DNA of 64,000 bases from Cololabis saira (Eukaryota; Chordata; Actinopteri; Beloniformes; Belonidae). The notes under the pieces are model-generated. The model was not told the DNA's origin. It searched no databases and was given only the letters and a program-made list of their open reading frames with translations. Positions 41,637-52,832 of this stretch are shown here, piece after piece (position 1 is the first letter of the stretch; every line of letters starts with the position of its first letter). The stretch lies in NCBI RefSeq assembly GCF_033807715.1, contig NC_084591.1, positions 49,995,615 to 50,059,614 on the forward strand, read 5' to 3'. The position numbers and the translations under genes are program-made.

Positions 41637-44600
41637 CTAACTATAGGCTACACTAAACAGAAATGTTTTAAGTTTAGTTTTAAAGGTGGAGGTGGTGTCA
41701 GCCTCCTTAACCCAGATTGGAAGTTGGTTCCATAGTAATGGTGCCTGATAGCAGAACGCCCGCCCTCCAAATCTACATTTGGATACTCTAGGAACTACGA
41801 ATAAACCTGCACTCTGAGAACGGAGAGCTCTGACAGGAACATAAGGCACTATCAGGTCTTGCAAATAATGCAGAGCTAAGCCGTTTTGGGCTTTATACGC
41901 AAGTAATACAATTTTAAATTGGATTCTGAATTTTACGGGTAGCCAATGGAGCGACGCTAACACTGGAGAGACGTGGTCTCTCCTGCTGATTCCTGTCAGC
42001 ACTCGTGCTGCTGCATTCTGGATCAGCTGGAGCCTATTCAGCAAATTACTTGGACATCCTGCTAACAACACATTACAGTAATCTAGTCTAGAAGATACAA
42101 ACGCATGAACCAGTTTTTCTGCATCACTCTGCGAGAGGATTTTCCTAATCTTTGCAATATTACGGAGATGGAAAAATGCTATTTTACAAACCTGATTGAC
42201 ATATGGTTTAAATGACAAATCCTGATCGAAAATAACACCAAGGTTTCTCACAGTTGCACTGGAAGCCATCGCAACACCATCTAATCCCTTCCTAAAATGC
42301 TCTGGACCAAGAATGATAACCTCTGTTTTATCTGAATTTAGAAGCAAGAAATTTCTGGACATCCAGTCCTTGATGTCCCTAAGACATGCCTGAAGTTTAA
42401 CCAACGGTTCTGTCTCATCCGGCTTCATAGACAAGTAGAGTTGCGTATCATCAGCATAACAATGAAAGTGTATGCCGTGATTCTGGATTATACTTCCCAA
42501 TGGCTGCATGTATAAACTGAACAAGATTGGCCCTAGCACTGAACCCTGCGGAACACCATAACAGACCCTTCACTGTTCTGAAGAAACCTCATGTACATGA
42601 ACAAACTGGAACCTGTCAGATAGATATGATTTAAACCAACGTAGAGCTGTCCCTTTAATCCCAACAACATGCTCTAACCTGTGCAGTAAAATGCCATGAT
42701 CTATAGTGTCAAAAGCAGCACTGAGGTCCAGTAGAACCAGTATGGAAACTAATCCCTTATCTGAGGCCATAAGAAGGTCATTCGTGACTCGAACCAGTGC
42801 TGTCTCTGTGCTATGATGCATTCTGAACCCTGACTGAAAGACTTCAAACAGATCATTTCTATACAAATAGTCACATAGCTGGCTTGAAACTGCCTTTTCC
42901 AGAATTTTAGATACAAATGGAAGGTTGGAAATTGGTCTATAATTAGCTAAGGTTTCTGGGTCAAGAGAAGGTTTTTTAAGTAAAGGTTTAATTACTGCAA
43001 CTTTGAAAACCTGTGGTACATATCCTAAACTTAGGGATAGGTTAATTTGGTCCAGTATTGTCGTACCAATAAGAGAAAAAATATGTTTGAATAGTCGAGT
43101 CGGGATGGGGTCTAAGATACATGTGGTTGACTTAGCTCTATTGACGAGTGAGGTCAGCTCAGGGAGGTCTACAGGATCAAAACAGTCTAGAGTCAAGTCA
43201 GAACCTAGGGAAGTCGCTAAAGCTGAAGAGACACCTACAACCGGCTGGTTGATTTCTTCCCTAATTCTCGTGATTTTACTGTTGAAGAAGCTCATAAAGT
43301 CCTCACTACTGAGAGCTGAAGGAATGCACGGCTCAACAGAGTTGTGACTCTTCGTCAGCCTGGCTACAGTGCTGAACAGAAAACGTGGGTTACTTTTGTT
43401 ATCCTATATCAACGTTGAATAATAAGCTGTTCTGGCTTTGCGAATGGCTTTTTTATATACTATTAGAATATCTTTCCATTCACGATAAGAGTCTACAGAT
43501 TTACAAGAGTACCACTTCCTTTCCATTTTACGCACGTTTTGTTTCAACATGCGGATATCTGAATTATACCAGGGAGTTAAGCTGTGGCTAGAAACCCTCC
43601 TTTTCAAAGGAGCAACTTCATCTAAAGCTGAATGCAACAAATCAGCAGTGTTACTAGCAAGGAAATCAACATCAGAGGTAGAACCCAGGTCACTGGCCTC
43701 GACTACATCACTATTTCGTCGTAAGATAAGCAATGGCCTCCCTAAATTTAACAATAACTTCATCAGACAAACATCTGCTAAAATAATACCTCCTATTTTG
43801 CACTTCAACATCAACAAAATTAAATTCAAACGTTATTAAGTAATGGTCGGATAAAAGGGAGTTTACAGGTGACACCAACAGATCATCAGTTTCAACACCG
43901 TAGGTGAGAACGAGATTGAGAGTATGATTAAAACAGTGCGTCGGTTTATCCACTTTTTGTGAGATACCCATTGATTCTAGAAGAGAATCGAAGGCTAATT
44001 TAAGATTATCGCTTTCAACATCCATATGAATGTTAAAATCACCCACTATGATGAATTTATCTGTGCTGATCAATAATCCAGAAAGGAAATCTGAAAATTC
44101 AGACAAAAACTCTAGATAAGCACCAGCAGGGGGCCGATACACTACCACTAACACAACTGGCTTCTCTGATTTCCAGCTCGGACATTTCAGACCAAGCGTG
44201 AGGCTTTCAAATGTATTATAATTGCACTTAGGTTAAATTTTTGTTTGGAGACCGGAGTTATAAATTGCTGCGACTCCTCCGCCTCGGCCCGTGCTTCTAG
44301 GAATGTGATGATTAAAGTAGCCGGGCGGACCTGATTCATTCAAACTAACATACTCTTCCTCCTGTAACCATGTTTCTGTTAAGCAGAAAATATCACTCCT
44401 GCTCTCTGTAATTATATCATTTACTAACAGAGACTTAGAGCTTAATGATCGTATATTTAGTAATCCGCATCTAATTTTTCGGTCTGTAATTGGTACCAAA
44501 TGTACATTGGTTTTAATTTTTACAAGATTATTTTGGTTAACGCCTCTATAACGCCGCATCTGGTGAACTTTTGGAGGGCGGGGAACTGCAACCACTTCTA

Positions 44601-44748
44601 TTTTGCTAGGCACCTGGCCAGAGTCGCCAATATCATGTAATCCTACAGTTTTAGAGTCGCTAATTACATAATGCAATCCTACAGTTTTATTGGCAGGCGT
44701 TGGTCCTCGAGAAGCAGCAGAGAAGTGTGTTAAACTACAGCTCTGCAT
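41637..44748 (-). pseudogene. L2 ORF2 (endonuclease and reverse transcriptase), disabled
   Basis: Read leftward from 44748, the endonuclease motifs are [42 protein letters not shown] and LSDHYLI. The reverse transcriptase follows with [41 protein letters not shown] and [10 protein letters not shown] (catalytic YADD). The C-terminal end has [20 protein letters not shown] and [14 protein letters not shown]. It would nick DNA and copy the LINE RNA. In-frame stops lie at 44233-44235, 43404-43406 and 42570-42572, and the frame changes near 43730. The copy is therefore inactive, but decay is slight. Confidence 0.93.
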
Positions 44749-44769
44749 CCTGGCCTGGACCCTGCATTG

Positions 44770-45360
44770 TCAGGGGGAGTGTCTAATAACATTGGCCAGA
44801 TTTCTAGACATAGGAGCTGCACCATCCCGGGTGGGATGAATGCCGTCCCTTCTAATCAGACCGGGCTTTCCCCAGAACGTCTCCCAGTTGTCAATAAAGT
44901 CCACGTCGTTTTCTGAACACCACTGAGACAACCAGCGGCGGAGCGAGAGCATGCGGCTAAACATGTCATCGCTGGTCAGATTGGGGAGGGGACCAGAAAA
45001 ACCTACGGAGTCCGACATACTTTTGGCGTAGTTACACACCGAGACAATATTCATTTTAGTTACTTCCGACTGGCGAAGACGGGAGTCATTAGCTCCAACA
45101 TTGATGATAACTTTACCATATTTACGATTACCCTTTGCCAGTAGCTTCAAATTTGCTTCTATGTCACCCGCTCTGGCCCCCGGGATACACCTAACTATGG
45201 TCTCTGGAGTCGGCCTCACATGTCTCACAATAGAGTCTCCAATCACCAGGGTCGGTTTCTCAACGGGTGTGTCGCTGAGTGGGGAAAATCGGTTAGACAC
45301 GTGAAGCGGGTGGTGGTGTTCCGTGAGCCCTTTAAGACTACGCTTCCTCCGAACCGTCAC
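44770..45360 (-). CDS. L2 ORF1 protein with SGNH hydrolase domain
   Basis: An intact 196-residue frame. It has the blocks of GDSL/SGNH esterases: GDSIVRH (Ser43), PGARAGDI (Gly), NVGANDSR (Gly-Ala-Asn-Asp at 89-92) and DGIHPTRDG (Asp172, His175). All residues for a Ser-Asp-His active site are therefore present. ORF1 proteins with such a domain are known in L2/CR1-group LINEs of fish. Their role in retrotransposition, perhaps lipid or membrane contact, is not settled. It ends 22 bp before the ORF2 frame starts. It is the only undamaged frame in this L2 copy. Confidence 0.85.
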   Translation of the reverse strand: MTVRRKRSLKGLTEHHHPLHVSNRFSPLSDTPVEKPTLVIGDSIVRHVRPTPETIVRCIPGARAGDIEANLKLLAKGNRKYGKVIINVGANDSRLRQSEVTKMNIVSVCNYAKSMSDSVGFSGPLPNLTSDDMFSRMLSLRRWLSQWCSENDVDFIDNWETFWGKPGLIRRDGIHPTRDGAAPMSRNLANVIRHSP

Positions 45361-45943
45361 CCACCGGTCCTGACTGGCCGGCTGCTCGGGAGCTGCAGTG
45401 GAGCGGCTACGCTCAGCTGCTATGGGCTGGTCCGCCGCTAGCTTAGCCTTGGGACTCGGTCAAGGATTCAATACAGAGTCCCATGACACCACCCACGACT
45501 CTTTATGTCAAACCTTTCAAAAGTTATGGCAGAGAATAGTATTCTAGGGGGCGCTGTTGAGCCGTTAGGCCACGGCCATTAATGCAAACCATGAAATATC
45601 AAATGTATCGCCAGGCCTGGCTTGCATGCAAAATTTGGTTACTTTTTGGGCACGTTTAGGGGGGCAAAGAGGCCCTCCTTTCGTCAGAAGAATAAAAATA
45701 AAAAGAAAGAAAGAAAGAATTCCTACAGATACTATAGGGCCTTCGCACTGTAAGTGCTCGGGCCCCTAATTAAAGCTGCAAGCAGTGATGAACGGGCTTC
45801 CACGCTTGTGCACGTTCAGGCTGCAGTGGAAGCTTGTATGACTTGCATGTAGATTCTTCAGGCCTGGACATTTAGTAGATGACACCAGCAAGAAGAAATG
45901 GCATAAATTGCGCCAAAATGACACGATTAATTCAAAATGGCTG

Positions 45944-46185
45944 TGTGGCAGGGTGGAGGAGCTGCAGCCACTCAGGCTGATTAGGGCACAGGTGGGCCCA
46001 ATCAGCCTCTCCACCCTGCCAGCCTTCATAAGGCATAGCTGCACAGCAGCAAGGGGGCCTGTGAAGCTGCTGTGAAGGTGCTCGTGCACGCGTGTGGGTG
46101 TTTTGGATTAATAAAAAGGGTCTGCATTAAACTCTGTGTCTCTCCATCCTGTCGGTCGGGCCCCCGTGGCACTCACCGTGCTACA
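45944..46185 (+). repeat. 5' LTR of copy B
   Basis: 242 bp. It includes TTAATAAAAAGGGTCTGCAT, with AATAAA as a possible poly(A) signal, and a TATA-like TCATAAGGCATAG block upstream of it. Confidence 0.92.
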
Positions 46186-46186
46186 C

Positions 46187-46204
46187 TGGCACCCAACGTG
46201 GGGC
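46187..46204 (+). other. Primer-binding site, tRNA-Lys type
   Basis: TGGCACCCAACGTGGGGC lies one base after the 5' LTR. It matches the copy A site at 17 of 18 bases. Confidence 0.82.
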
Positions 46205-46219
46205 CCGATGGGAGGAGAG

Positions 46220-47129
46220 GCATGGAGCGGGCCCTGGACGCGCTCGCCCAGGCCATTGCGGACCTGGCCGCCCTGCGCCGGGACCAGGGCGGGCATCAGC
46301 TCGCTGTGTTGGCGGCGCTGATGCCCGCGGACCGACCCACCCCTGCGCGAGGTTCGCAGCAGCAGCGCGGGAGGAGCTGGCGGCGCCGCAGCTGAGAGGC
46401 CGTGAGGCAGAAGCTGCGAGCCGCCAGGCGACGGCTCCCGAGGCGGCATGGCCAACGGAGCGACCCACCCCTGCACCCCGTCTGAGGTTCGCCGCAGCAG
46501 CGCTGGCGGTGCCGCAGCTTAGAGGCCGGGAGGCAGAAGCTGCGGGCCGCCAGGCGACGGCTCCTGGGACGGAGTCGGCGACGGAGACGGAGGAGGAGTT
46601 GGCTGGGGAGGCGGCTGCGCCTCCGCAGCCGCCAGCGGCGGCGGGTCCTGCAGAGACGGGGCCGGACAAGCGGCCAGAGCAGTGTGTCAAGGAGGAGGAG
46701 GCGGTCCTGGACGCACCAGCTCCAGAACGGGGCTGCGTCGTGAAGGAAGCGGTCCCGGAGGCGCACCGGCAGCTGGCGCGGGGCAGCGTCACGGAGGAGG
46801 AGGTCGTCCTGGACGCACCGTGTGGCCCGAGGCCACCATGGGCCCGGCCCCGAGAGCGGCTTCCACGGCGGGCGGGCCGACGCCGGGGACGACCCCCCCG
46901 ACCAGGAAGGCCCGGAGGTTCCTCTCCCGCTCCGAGAGGGCGGGGGGGGAGTAGGCTCGGCCGGACAGACCCCGGCGCGAGTTTGGCGTTGGGGGTGTGT
47001 GGCAGGGTGGAGGAGCTGCAGCCACTCAGGCTGATTAGGGCACAGGTGGGCCCAATCAGCCTCTCCACCCTGCCAGCCTTCATAAGGCATAGCTGCACAG
47101 CAGCAAGGGGGCCTGTGAAGCTGCTGTGA
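46220..47129 (+). pseudogene. AT-hook protein frame of LTR copy B, frameshifted
   Basis: It starts MERALDALAQAIADLAALRR, parallel to copy A. The frame is lost near 46345 and stops at 46393-46395. The shared protein sequence then continues in another frame (46509-47129): GREAEAAGRQATAPGTE, an acidic Glu-rich middle, and RLPRRAGRRRGRPPRPG with a single AT-hook-like motif where copy A has two. It ends inside the 3' LTR. The order of segments is the same in both copies, so the frame is a real family feature. The function is unknown. Confidence 0.6.
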
Positions 47130-47239
47130 AGGTGCTTGTGCACGCGTGTGGGTGTTTTGGATTAATAAAAAGGGTCTGCATTAAACTCTGTGTCTCTCCA
47201 TCCTGTCCGTCGGGCCCCCGTGGCACTCACCGTGCTACA
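46998..47239 (+). repeat. 3' LTR of copy B
   Basis: 242 bp, differing from the 5' LTR by CTTGTG for CTCGTG and GTCCGT for GTCGGT. It is preceded by a weak purine tract (GTTGGGGGTG). Confidence 0.92.
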
Positions 47240-47583
47240 GGCTGACTTCCTGTTTGGTTTCGGCCATGACGCCAAGAGACTTTTCTTTAAGTTGGGCCAT
47301 GATACAGATGTGTACCGATTTTCGTGCATGTACGTCAAACCGTATTGTGGGGCTTGAGGCACAAAGTTTTCTAGGGGGCGCTGTTGAGCCGTTAGGCCAC
47401 ACCCATTAATGCAAACCATTAAATATCACTTTTTTTGCCAGGCCTGACTTGGTGCAAAGTTTGGTGACTTTTGGGGCATGTTTAGGGGAAAAAGAGGCCC
47501 TGCTTTCGTCGGAAGAAAAATAAAAACAAGAAGAACTACTACAGATACAATAGGGCCCTAGCACTGTAAGTGCTTGGGCCCTA

Positions 47584-48210
47584 ATAAGTGAACAACAACA
47601 GCGGCTGCTGGTCTTCTACTTTATTGGCTTGATTTTAACAGTTTTTATGCTCCGTTAAGTGTTGGATTACGTTTACAGGGTGTTTTACAGCCTGTAAAAA
47701 GCTTCCCTGCAGACCTGGCCGTGCTGACACGATTAAACTGTCAAGAGAAAATGTTCACTTCTCCACGGTAACATTTAAGTCAACAGGTGGTGGCAGTAAA
47801 GAAGCACAAAGCGTCGCAAAACCCCCCCAAAAACAAAAAAGAGCACAGACCAAATCAGCATTAATGCAGCGTGCTTCAAGATGGAAATGTTACCGGCTAG
47901 AGAGAGCCGGTACGACCTGAGAGACACTGCCATATATAATAGAATAACTAGGATAAATACTGAAGAAAGATGCATATAATACAACCAAAACTAGGATAAA
48001 TACTAAAGAAAGATGCATATCGGCTGCAAGAGTTAAAATATGGAACAGCCTAAATAATGAATTAAACAACTGTAGTTCAATAAATACATTTAAAACTACG
48101 TATAAATCCAATACAATCGAAAGATACAGAACATTAGTGTGATACAAAACTATATATATATATACACACATACACACATACATACATACATACATACATA
48201 CATACATACA

Positions 48211-48242
<32 letters not shown>

Positions 48243-48664
48243 AATAATGCTCCATACAATACAATAATAAGAATAATTGTTGTTGTAATAATAATATTTA
48301 TATACCAAAAAAATGTAATGATTGGTCTATGGTTTCCTTTTGTTTTCACTCTTCTAGAGATTGTTTTTGATTATTTACTTTCTCTATTAGTTGTTTTTCT
48401 GAGATCCGTCTTCTGTTTGTTTTTTACTTGATTTTTCTGTCATATTTACGTTTGTCTTCCTTCTTGTTTTGCACGTGTGTTTACTTTGCTGTTTTGTTGT
48501 TGTAGATTGTTAGTCCTTGTTATATTAGTATCAACTATGAACTAAACAAAGTTAAAAAGGGAAGGCACAATAAGCTTAGGCTTCAGCTACACCTTTTGGT
48601 CGGTTTATTCCTTACTTCTTTTTTTATTACTTCTTTCCTACAAAAGGAAATGAAATGCAATGTA
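47584..48664. other. lonp2 intron segment with LINE tail and (CATA)n
   Basis: At 47935-48110 a decayed LINE end can be read (AARVKIWNSLNNELNNCSSI). A (CATA)n run lies at 48171-48240. No host gene is seen. Confidence 0.55.
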
Positions 48665-49032
48665 CAGGACTGTCTCAGAAAATTAGAATATTGTGATAAA
48701 GTCCTTTATTTTCTGTAATGCAATTAAAAAAACAAAAATGTCATACATTCTGGATTCATTACAAATCAACTGAAATATTGCAAGTCTTTTATTATTTTAA
48801 TATTGCTGATTATGGCTTACAGTTTAAGAAAACTCAAATATCCTATCTCAAAAAATTAGAATCTTAATCTTAAACTGTAAGCCATCATCAGCAATATTAA
48901 AATAATAAAAGGCTTGCAATATTTTAGTTGATTTGTAATGAATCCAGAATGTATGACATTTTTGTTTTTTTAATTGCATTACAGAAAATAAAGAACTTGA
49001 TCACAATATTGTAATTTTCTGAGACAGTCCTG
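48665..49032. mobile_element. Palindromic Tc1/mariner MITE, copy 2
   Basis: 368 bp, flanked by TA (48663-48664 and 49033-49034), with CAGGACTGTCTCAGAAAATT ends and near-perfect inverted arms. It is the same length as the copy at 20162-20529. Confidence 0.93.
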
Positions 49033-49034
49033 TA

Positions 49035-50195
49035 TAGGGATGGGAATTGATAAGATTTTTTCGATTCCGATTCTCTTATCGATTCTGCTTATCGATTCGA
49101 TTCTTTATCGATTCTCTTATCGATTCTCATTTGGAAAAAAGGAGAAGAAACAATTTTAGTATCAACTTTGTTTTAATAAAACAAAGTTGATACTAAAATA
49201 CTAAAAAGAAACAATTTTAGTATCAACTTTGTTTTAATAAAACAAAGTTGATACTAAAATTGTTTCTTTGTTTCAATTTCTTTGTTTCTCCGATCTTTTT
49301 TGTTCAAAGATATAAAACTTTTATATCTTTGAACAAAAAAAATATAATGAGGTCTTAAGATGCCCCCAGCCTTGGGCTCCTCCATGGTGCCAGGGGGTCC
49401 CCACAAAATGATTTGTAATATACAGTAAAATATGTATTTAATATAAAATAATAATAATAAAATAGATATTCTTCTGTAGAAATTAACGAAAAACAAAAAA
49501 TTATTTTGTAGCAATTACACAAGAATGTCCAGTAACATGTTCAACACTACAAACTTAGTCACTGCTGGTGACATTCATCTATTCTGGCCTGATACTCTTC
49601 CCTGCCTTGATGAAAGGAAAATCTAGCGGTAGAAGCTCTTTAACTCTCCATAGATGAGCTGACGAGCTGCAGCTGTGTCAGGAGAGCTCCGCTGTCCGCC
49701 GGAGCGCAGCTCTTCTAAAGCATGATTTATGGTTCCGCGTTAAATCGACGCAGAGCCTACGGCGTAAGGTACGCGGCGACGCGCGCCGTACGGTGCGTGT
49801 TGCCGCGTACCCTACGCGGTAGGCTCTGCGTTGGTGTAACGCGGAACCATAAATCAGCCTTACCACATGCAGGCTGACTCCGCGCTCCCAGCGGATCAGC
49901 CGGCTGAGTCCTAACAGTTTCCCCCCTCTGCTGAAATGTCCACATTGCAAGAATTGTCGCCCTGTTGTCATTCTTTTTGGTAAAATGTAACCAAACTTCC
50001 CAGCGTTTATGCCGCTTTGTCCCCGTGTTTTCCTGCTGGGCGCAAATGCGCATGCTGCGCAACGTGCTTGGTGACGTCATTCGCGCCCACTGGAATCGAT
50101 AAGGGAATCGTTTGCGAAAAAGGCAAACGATTCCAAGGAATTGAAACACTGGGAACCGGTTCTCAACAAGAACCGGTTCTCGATTCCCATCCCTA
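49035..50195. mobile_element. hAT-type element with TAGGGATGGGAAT ends
   Basis: 1161 bp from TAGGGATGGGAATTGATAAG to ATTCCCATCCCTA, with GTCCTGTA duplicated at 49027-49034 and 50196-50203. The duplicated bases are the last bases of the adjacent MITE plus its TA. The interior contains ACAAAGTTGATACTAAAAT hairpins and a small MITE at about 49725-49860 (TTTATGGTTCCGCGTT and its inverse). No transposase is seen. Confidence 0.9.
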
Positions 50196-50263
50196 GTCCT
50201 GTATTTATCAATGGAAGCTGATGGACCAGATAAACTCCTACTACTATGTAACTGGTCTGGTAC

Positions 50264-50414
50264 CTGGAACCTGCAGCACCTCCATGCGGTCCAGCAGCGC
50301 GGGGGGGATGGTGGCCGTGGTGTTGGCCGTGGCGATGAACAGCACCTGGGAGAGGTCGAAGTTCACGTTCAGGTAATGGTCCGTGAAGCTGTGGTTCTGC
50401 TCCGGGTCCAGGAC
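50264..50414 (-). CDS. lonp2: lonp2 exon (AAA+ sensor 1 region)
   Basis: This exon encodes [40 protein letters not shown] and [10 protein letters not shown]. It holds the sensor 1 Asn in ATANT and the LLDRME segment next to the arginine finger of the AAA+ ring. The acceptor is CCCGTAG|GTC (phase 0) and the donor CCAG|GTACCA (phase 1). The next exon downstream is 12 kb away and the preceding one 12 kb upstream, both across transposon-filled introns. Confidence 0.96.
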
Positions 50415-50542
50415 CTACGGGGTTTCATATTTAACTTAAAACATATGTTTGGTTGGAGAACTAGCAGTAACTGAGATAAAATCAGAAAACAATTTTATGA
50501 TTTCACAGATTTTATGAAAGATTTTCTGGCTCTAGTGACTCT

Positions 50543-50861
50543 TATGGCTCTTTTCCACTAGTCCCTACTCAGCCCGACTCTCCTCCGCTCGGTCTGGTTC
50601 TTTTCCACTAGGGGTCTAATGTGCCGAGTAGATACTTTTCTGTATCTATTCTGCCGAGGTTCTAAGCGGCTGAGTCGGCTGTATCTGACATCATCACACT
50701 ACAGGCCACCGATTGGTCGGGGGGTTGGAGTCAGACGTCTGAGTCAGGATGTGACATCAGAGAAAGAGACTGACGGATTCTGGTTCATTTTATTCATCCA
50801 GCAACGGCAGCAGAAGTCTGTTCTGGTCCAACTCTGAGGTGCAGATGTTCATAAACCTGGG
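50543..50861 (+). mobile_element. Left half of a split TGGCGCTTTTCCAC-family element
   Basis: It matches the first 320 bp of the full copy at 18166-18868, from TGGCTCTTTTCCACTAG to GATGTTCATAAACCTGG. The right half of a family copy, in the same orientation, lies at 62203-62390. The two may be one element opened by later insertions, or two separate fragments. Confidence 0.75.
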
Positions 50862-51125
50862 GCCGGATTCACAAAACATTAAGAAAAAAAATCTTCTTAA
50901 GTGTCATTTTTTTTCTTAAGTTGAGTCTTAAGAAGAAAAAAGAGAAGAAGTCATATTCTCCAAAAAAGTTCTTAAGTATTTTCTCAACTTTCTTCTTAAG
51001 AAAAAAACTTAAGAATAAATGGTATTCTTGAAATAAAAGTTCTCAAATTTGTTCTTGACTTTTTTCTTAACTTTAAGACAACCTTGACCTGTCTTAAAAT
51101 GTCTTCCGTGAAAAGGTAATAATAA
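50862..51125. other. AT-rich repeat with TTCTTAAG words
   Basis: It starts GGGCCGGATTCACAAAACAT and is filled with TCTTCTTAAG and its inverse. It is probably the end of another interspersed element whose partner end was not identified. Confidence 0.5.
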
Positions 51126-51422
51126 TTAAAGCTGCAAGCAGCGATGAACGGGCCCTCGCACTCACGGCCACCGCCCCCCATAAGCATATCAGAAATGACA
51201 CCACCCACGACTCTCTATGTCAAACCATTCAAAAGTTATGGCAGAAAATCGGGACAACCGGGACTTCCGGTGTAGCGACTAATGGACTAGGACGTGTTTT
51301 TTTTGAGCTCCTGCAACAACCTTTAAAAATATCTATTTTTGGTACAGCTTTTTCATCTTCCTTCGGTTTATTTTTCCCGACCTTCATTATTCTACTTTGG
51401 CCCCGTATTTTTGCCGACCAAA

Positions 51423-52322
51423 ATGCCTCCAAAACTCAAACCATCCGCACCACCCCCGCGGCCCTCTCCGCACGCAGCATCCCCGCCTCGTGGTGACCCC
51501 CCGTCCAGCCTGGCCGAGGCCGCCGGGGCCGCTCCTTCACACGACTTTAAGGCCGAGCTGCTCGCATCACTCCGCGTTGAGATGGCGGCTGTTTTTAAAT
51601 CGGAGCTTCAGGCTGCTTTAAATGAAAACCTGTCGAGCATCAAGACTGAGCTGCAAGCGGTGAAGTCGGAATTATCAAAAAGCATTACAAACATCCAGTC
51701 TGATGTGCGCGCTCTGAAGAACACCGTGGTTGAAATGGAAACATCTCTTTCATCCTGCACCGATGACATCACAACCTTACAGGCTAAAGTGGAGCATCTG
51801 TCAGCTGAACTGATGAGGCTGGATGGTAAATGCGAGGATCTGGAGGCGAGATCCCGGCGCAATAACATACGGATCGTGGGAATTCCTGAAGATTTTTCCA
51901 CCTCTTCTGCTGTTACGGATATTCCCTCTCTGCTCAAGGAGGCTTTCAGCCTGGAGAAGGAGCCTCTCCTGGACCGGGCGCACCGCACCCTCCAGCCGAA
52001 GCCGAAGCCCGGAGAGCGCCCTCGTCCCATCATCGCCCGTCTGCACTATCATACAGACTGTGTGGATATATTGCGCCGAGCCAGGGCTCAGCAACGGATT
52101 ACGTGTGGAGAGTTGACTTTTTCTGTCTTTCCCGACCACACCCAGAAGACGGCCCGTGCCCGAGCCGCCTTTAATGACGTCCGCCGCCGGCTCCGCGAGA
52201 TCCCGGGGATCCGCTACGGTCTGCTGTACCCCGCCCGCCTCCGCATCACTCACAACGGCGCAGAAAGGGAGTTCAGGTCGGCAGAGGAGGCCAGCGCTTT
52301 CATCACGTCGCTCAAAGTCTAG
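51423..52322 (+). CDS. L1 ORF1 protein
   Basis: A 299-residue frame from ATG 51423 (MPPKLKPSAPPP). The ATG at 51339 would add a hydrophobic, non-conserved leader, so the later start is preferred. A Pro/Ala-rich start is followed by a coiled coil at about residues 45-143 (heptads with EMAAVFKSELQAAL and LSKSITNIQSDVRALK). The RNA-recognition fold begins at RRNNIRIVGIPE (about 146) and the C-terminal domain includes RPIIARLHYH and ITHNGAEREF. L1 ORF1p is a trimeric RNA-binding chaperone that coats the L1 RNA in the cytoplasm. No defect is seen. Confidence 0.93.
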   Translation: MPPKLKPSAPPPRPSPHAASPPRGDPPSSLAEAAGAAPSHDFKAELLASLRVEMAAVFKSELQAALNENLSSIKTELQAVKSELSKSITNIQSDVRALKNTVVEMETSLSSCTDDITTLQAKVEHLSAELMRLDGKCEDLEARSRRNNIRIVGIPEDFSTSSAVTDIPSLLKEAFSLEKEPLLDRAHRTLQPKPKPGERPRPIIARLHYHTDCVDILRRARAQQRITCGELTFSVFPDHTQKTARARAAFNDVRRRLREIPGIRYGLLYPARLRITHNGAEREFRSAEEASAFITSLKV

Positions 52323-52832
52323 TTGAACTTTTTTCAGTTCATCAGTGTCGGTTTTTTTTTCTTTCTCTCCCATATATACACGGTATGTGGTTTTCAGTTT
52401 AACTTGGTCGTGATTGGTTGTACCTCTCTGTTAATGTTGCTGGGCTTGCAGGAGCTCAACACGAAGCTTGTTAGTTATTATCTTGTTAGTTATGCTTAAA
52501 GCCGTAAGTGTTCTTTTTAGGGATCTGACTCCTTCTGGAGTTTGCACTGGGTTCTCCATCGTTTGGGGATGGGGTCGTTGTAAGTGCAATTGGGGGGTGG
52601 GGGGTGGGGGGTTCAGTAGGTTAAGTTTGTTGTTGTTTTCAATTTTCCCCCTTTTTTTTTATTTATTTATTTATTTATTTTTTTTTTTTTCTCCCCTTTT
52701 TTTTTTTTTTTTTCTTCTTCTTTCCTCTTTCTTTCTTTCTTTCTTTCCTCCCTCCATCCCTTTCTTTCCTTTCCTTCCTTGGGGATCCGCATTCGGTACA
52801 TCTCTATCTTTAGGAATTTAACATATGGCCAC

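Larger units (their letters stand above)
40930..45457 (-). mobile_element. L2-type LINE, near full length
   Basis: About 4.5 kb, comprising a short 5' UTR, ORF1 with an SGNH-hydrolase fold, ORF2 with endonuclease and reverse transcriptase, a 3' UTR and an ATTGAATTGAA tail. The empty-site comparison with 61690 gives clean edges and at most a GGT target duplication. ORF1 is open while ORF2 has three stops and a frameshift. It lies in the same orientation as lonp2. Confidence 0.92.
40500..45770 (+). mobile_element. AGCTGCAAGCAGCG family element, copy 3 (split by L2)
   Basis: The left part is 40500-40929, with three of the about 120 bp CCAAT/GC-box modules. The right part is 45458-45770 and ends CTCGGGCCCCTAAT. 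The interruption falls inside the words CACCAATTATGG and TCAAGGA(T/C)TCAATAC, which are continuous in the copy at 61690. The next family member starts within two bases of its end. Confidence 0.85.
45944..47239 (+). mobile_element. Small LTR retrotransposon, copy B
   Basis: A 1296 bp element, the same length as copy A. It has 242 bp LTRs (45944-46185 and 46998-47239) beginning TGTGGCAGGG and ending GTGCTACA, and a GGCTG duplication at 45939-45943 and 47240-47244. The LTRs differ at about two positions. The interior is collinear with copy A but on the plus strand. No enzyme domains are present. It is inserted into the AGCTGCAAGCAGCG family copy 4. Confidence 0.93.
45771..47583 (+). mobile_element. 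AGCTGCAAGCAGCG family element, copy 4 (split by LTR element)
   Basis: The left end is AATTAAAGCTGCAAGCAGTG at 45771 and the right end is GCACTGTAAGTGCTTGGGCCCTAAT at about 47583. Only about 175 bp precede the LTR element inserted at 45944, and one about 450 bp module follows it. It sits head-to-tail with copy 3. Confidence 0.8.
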
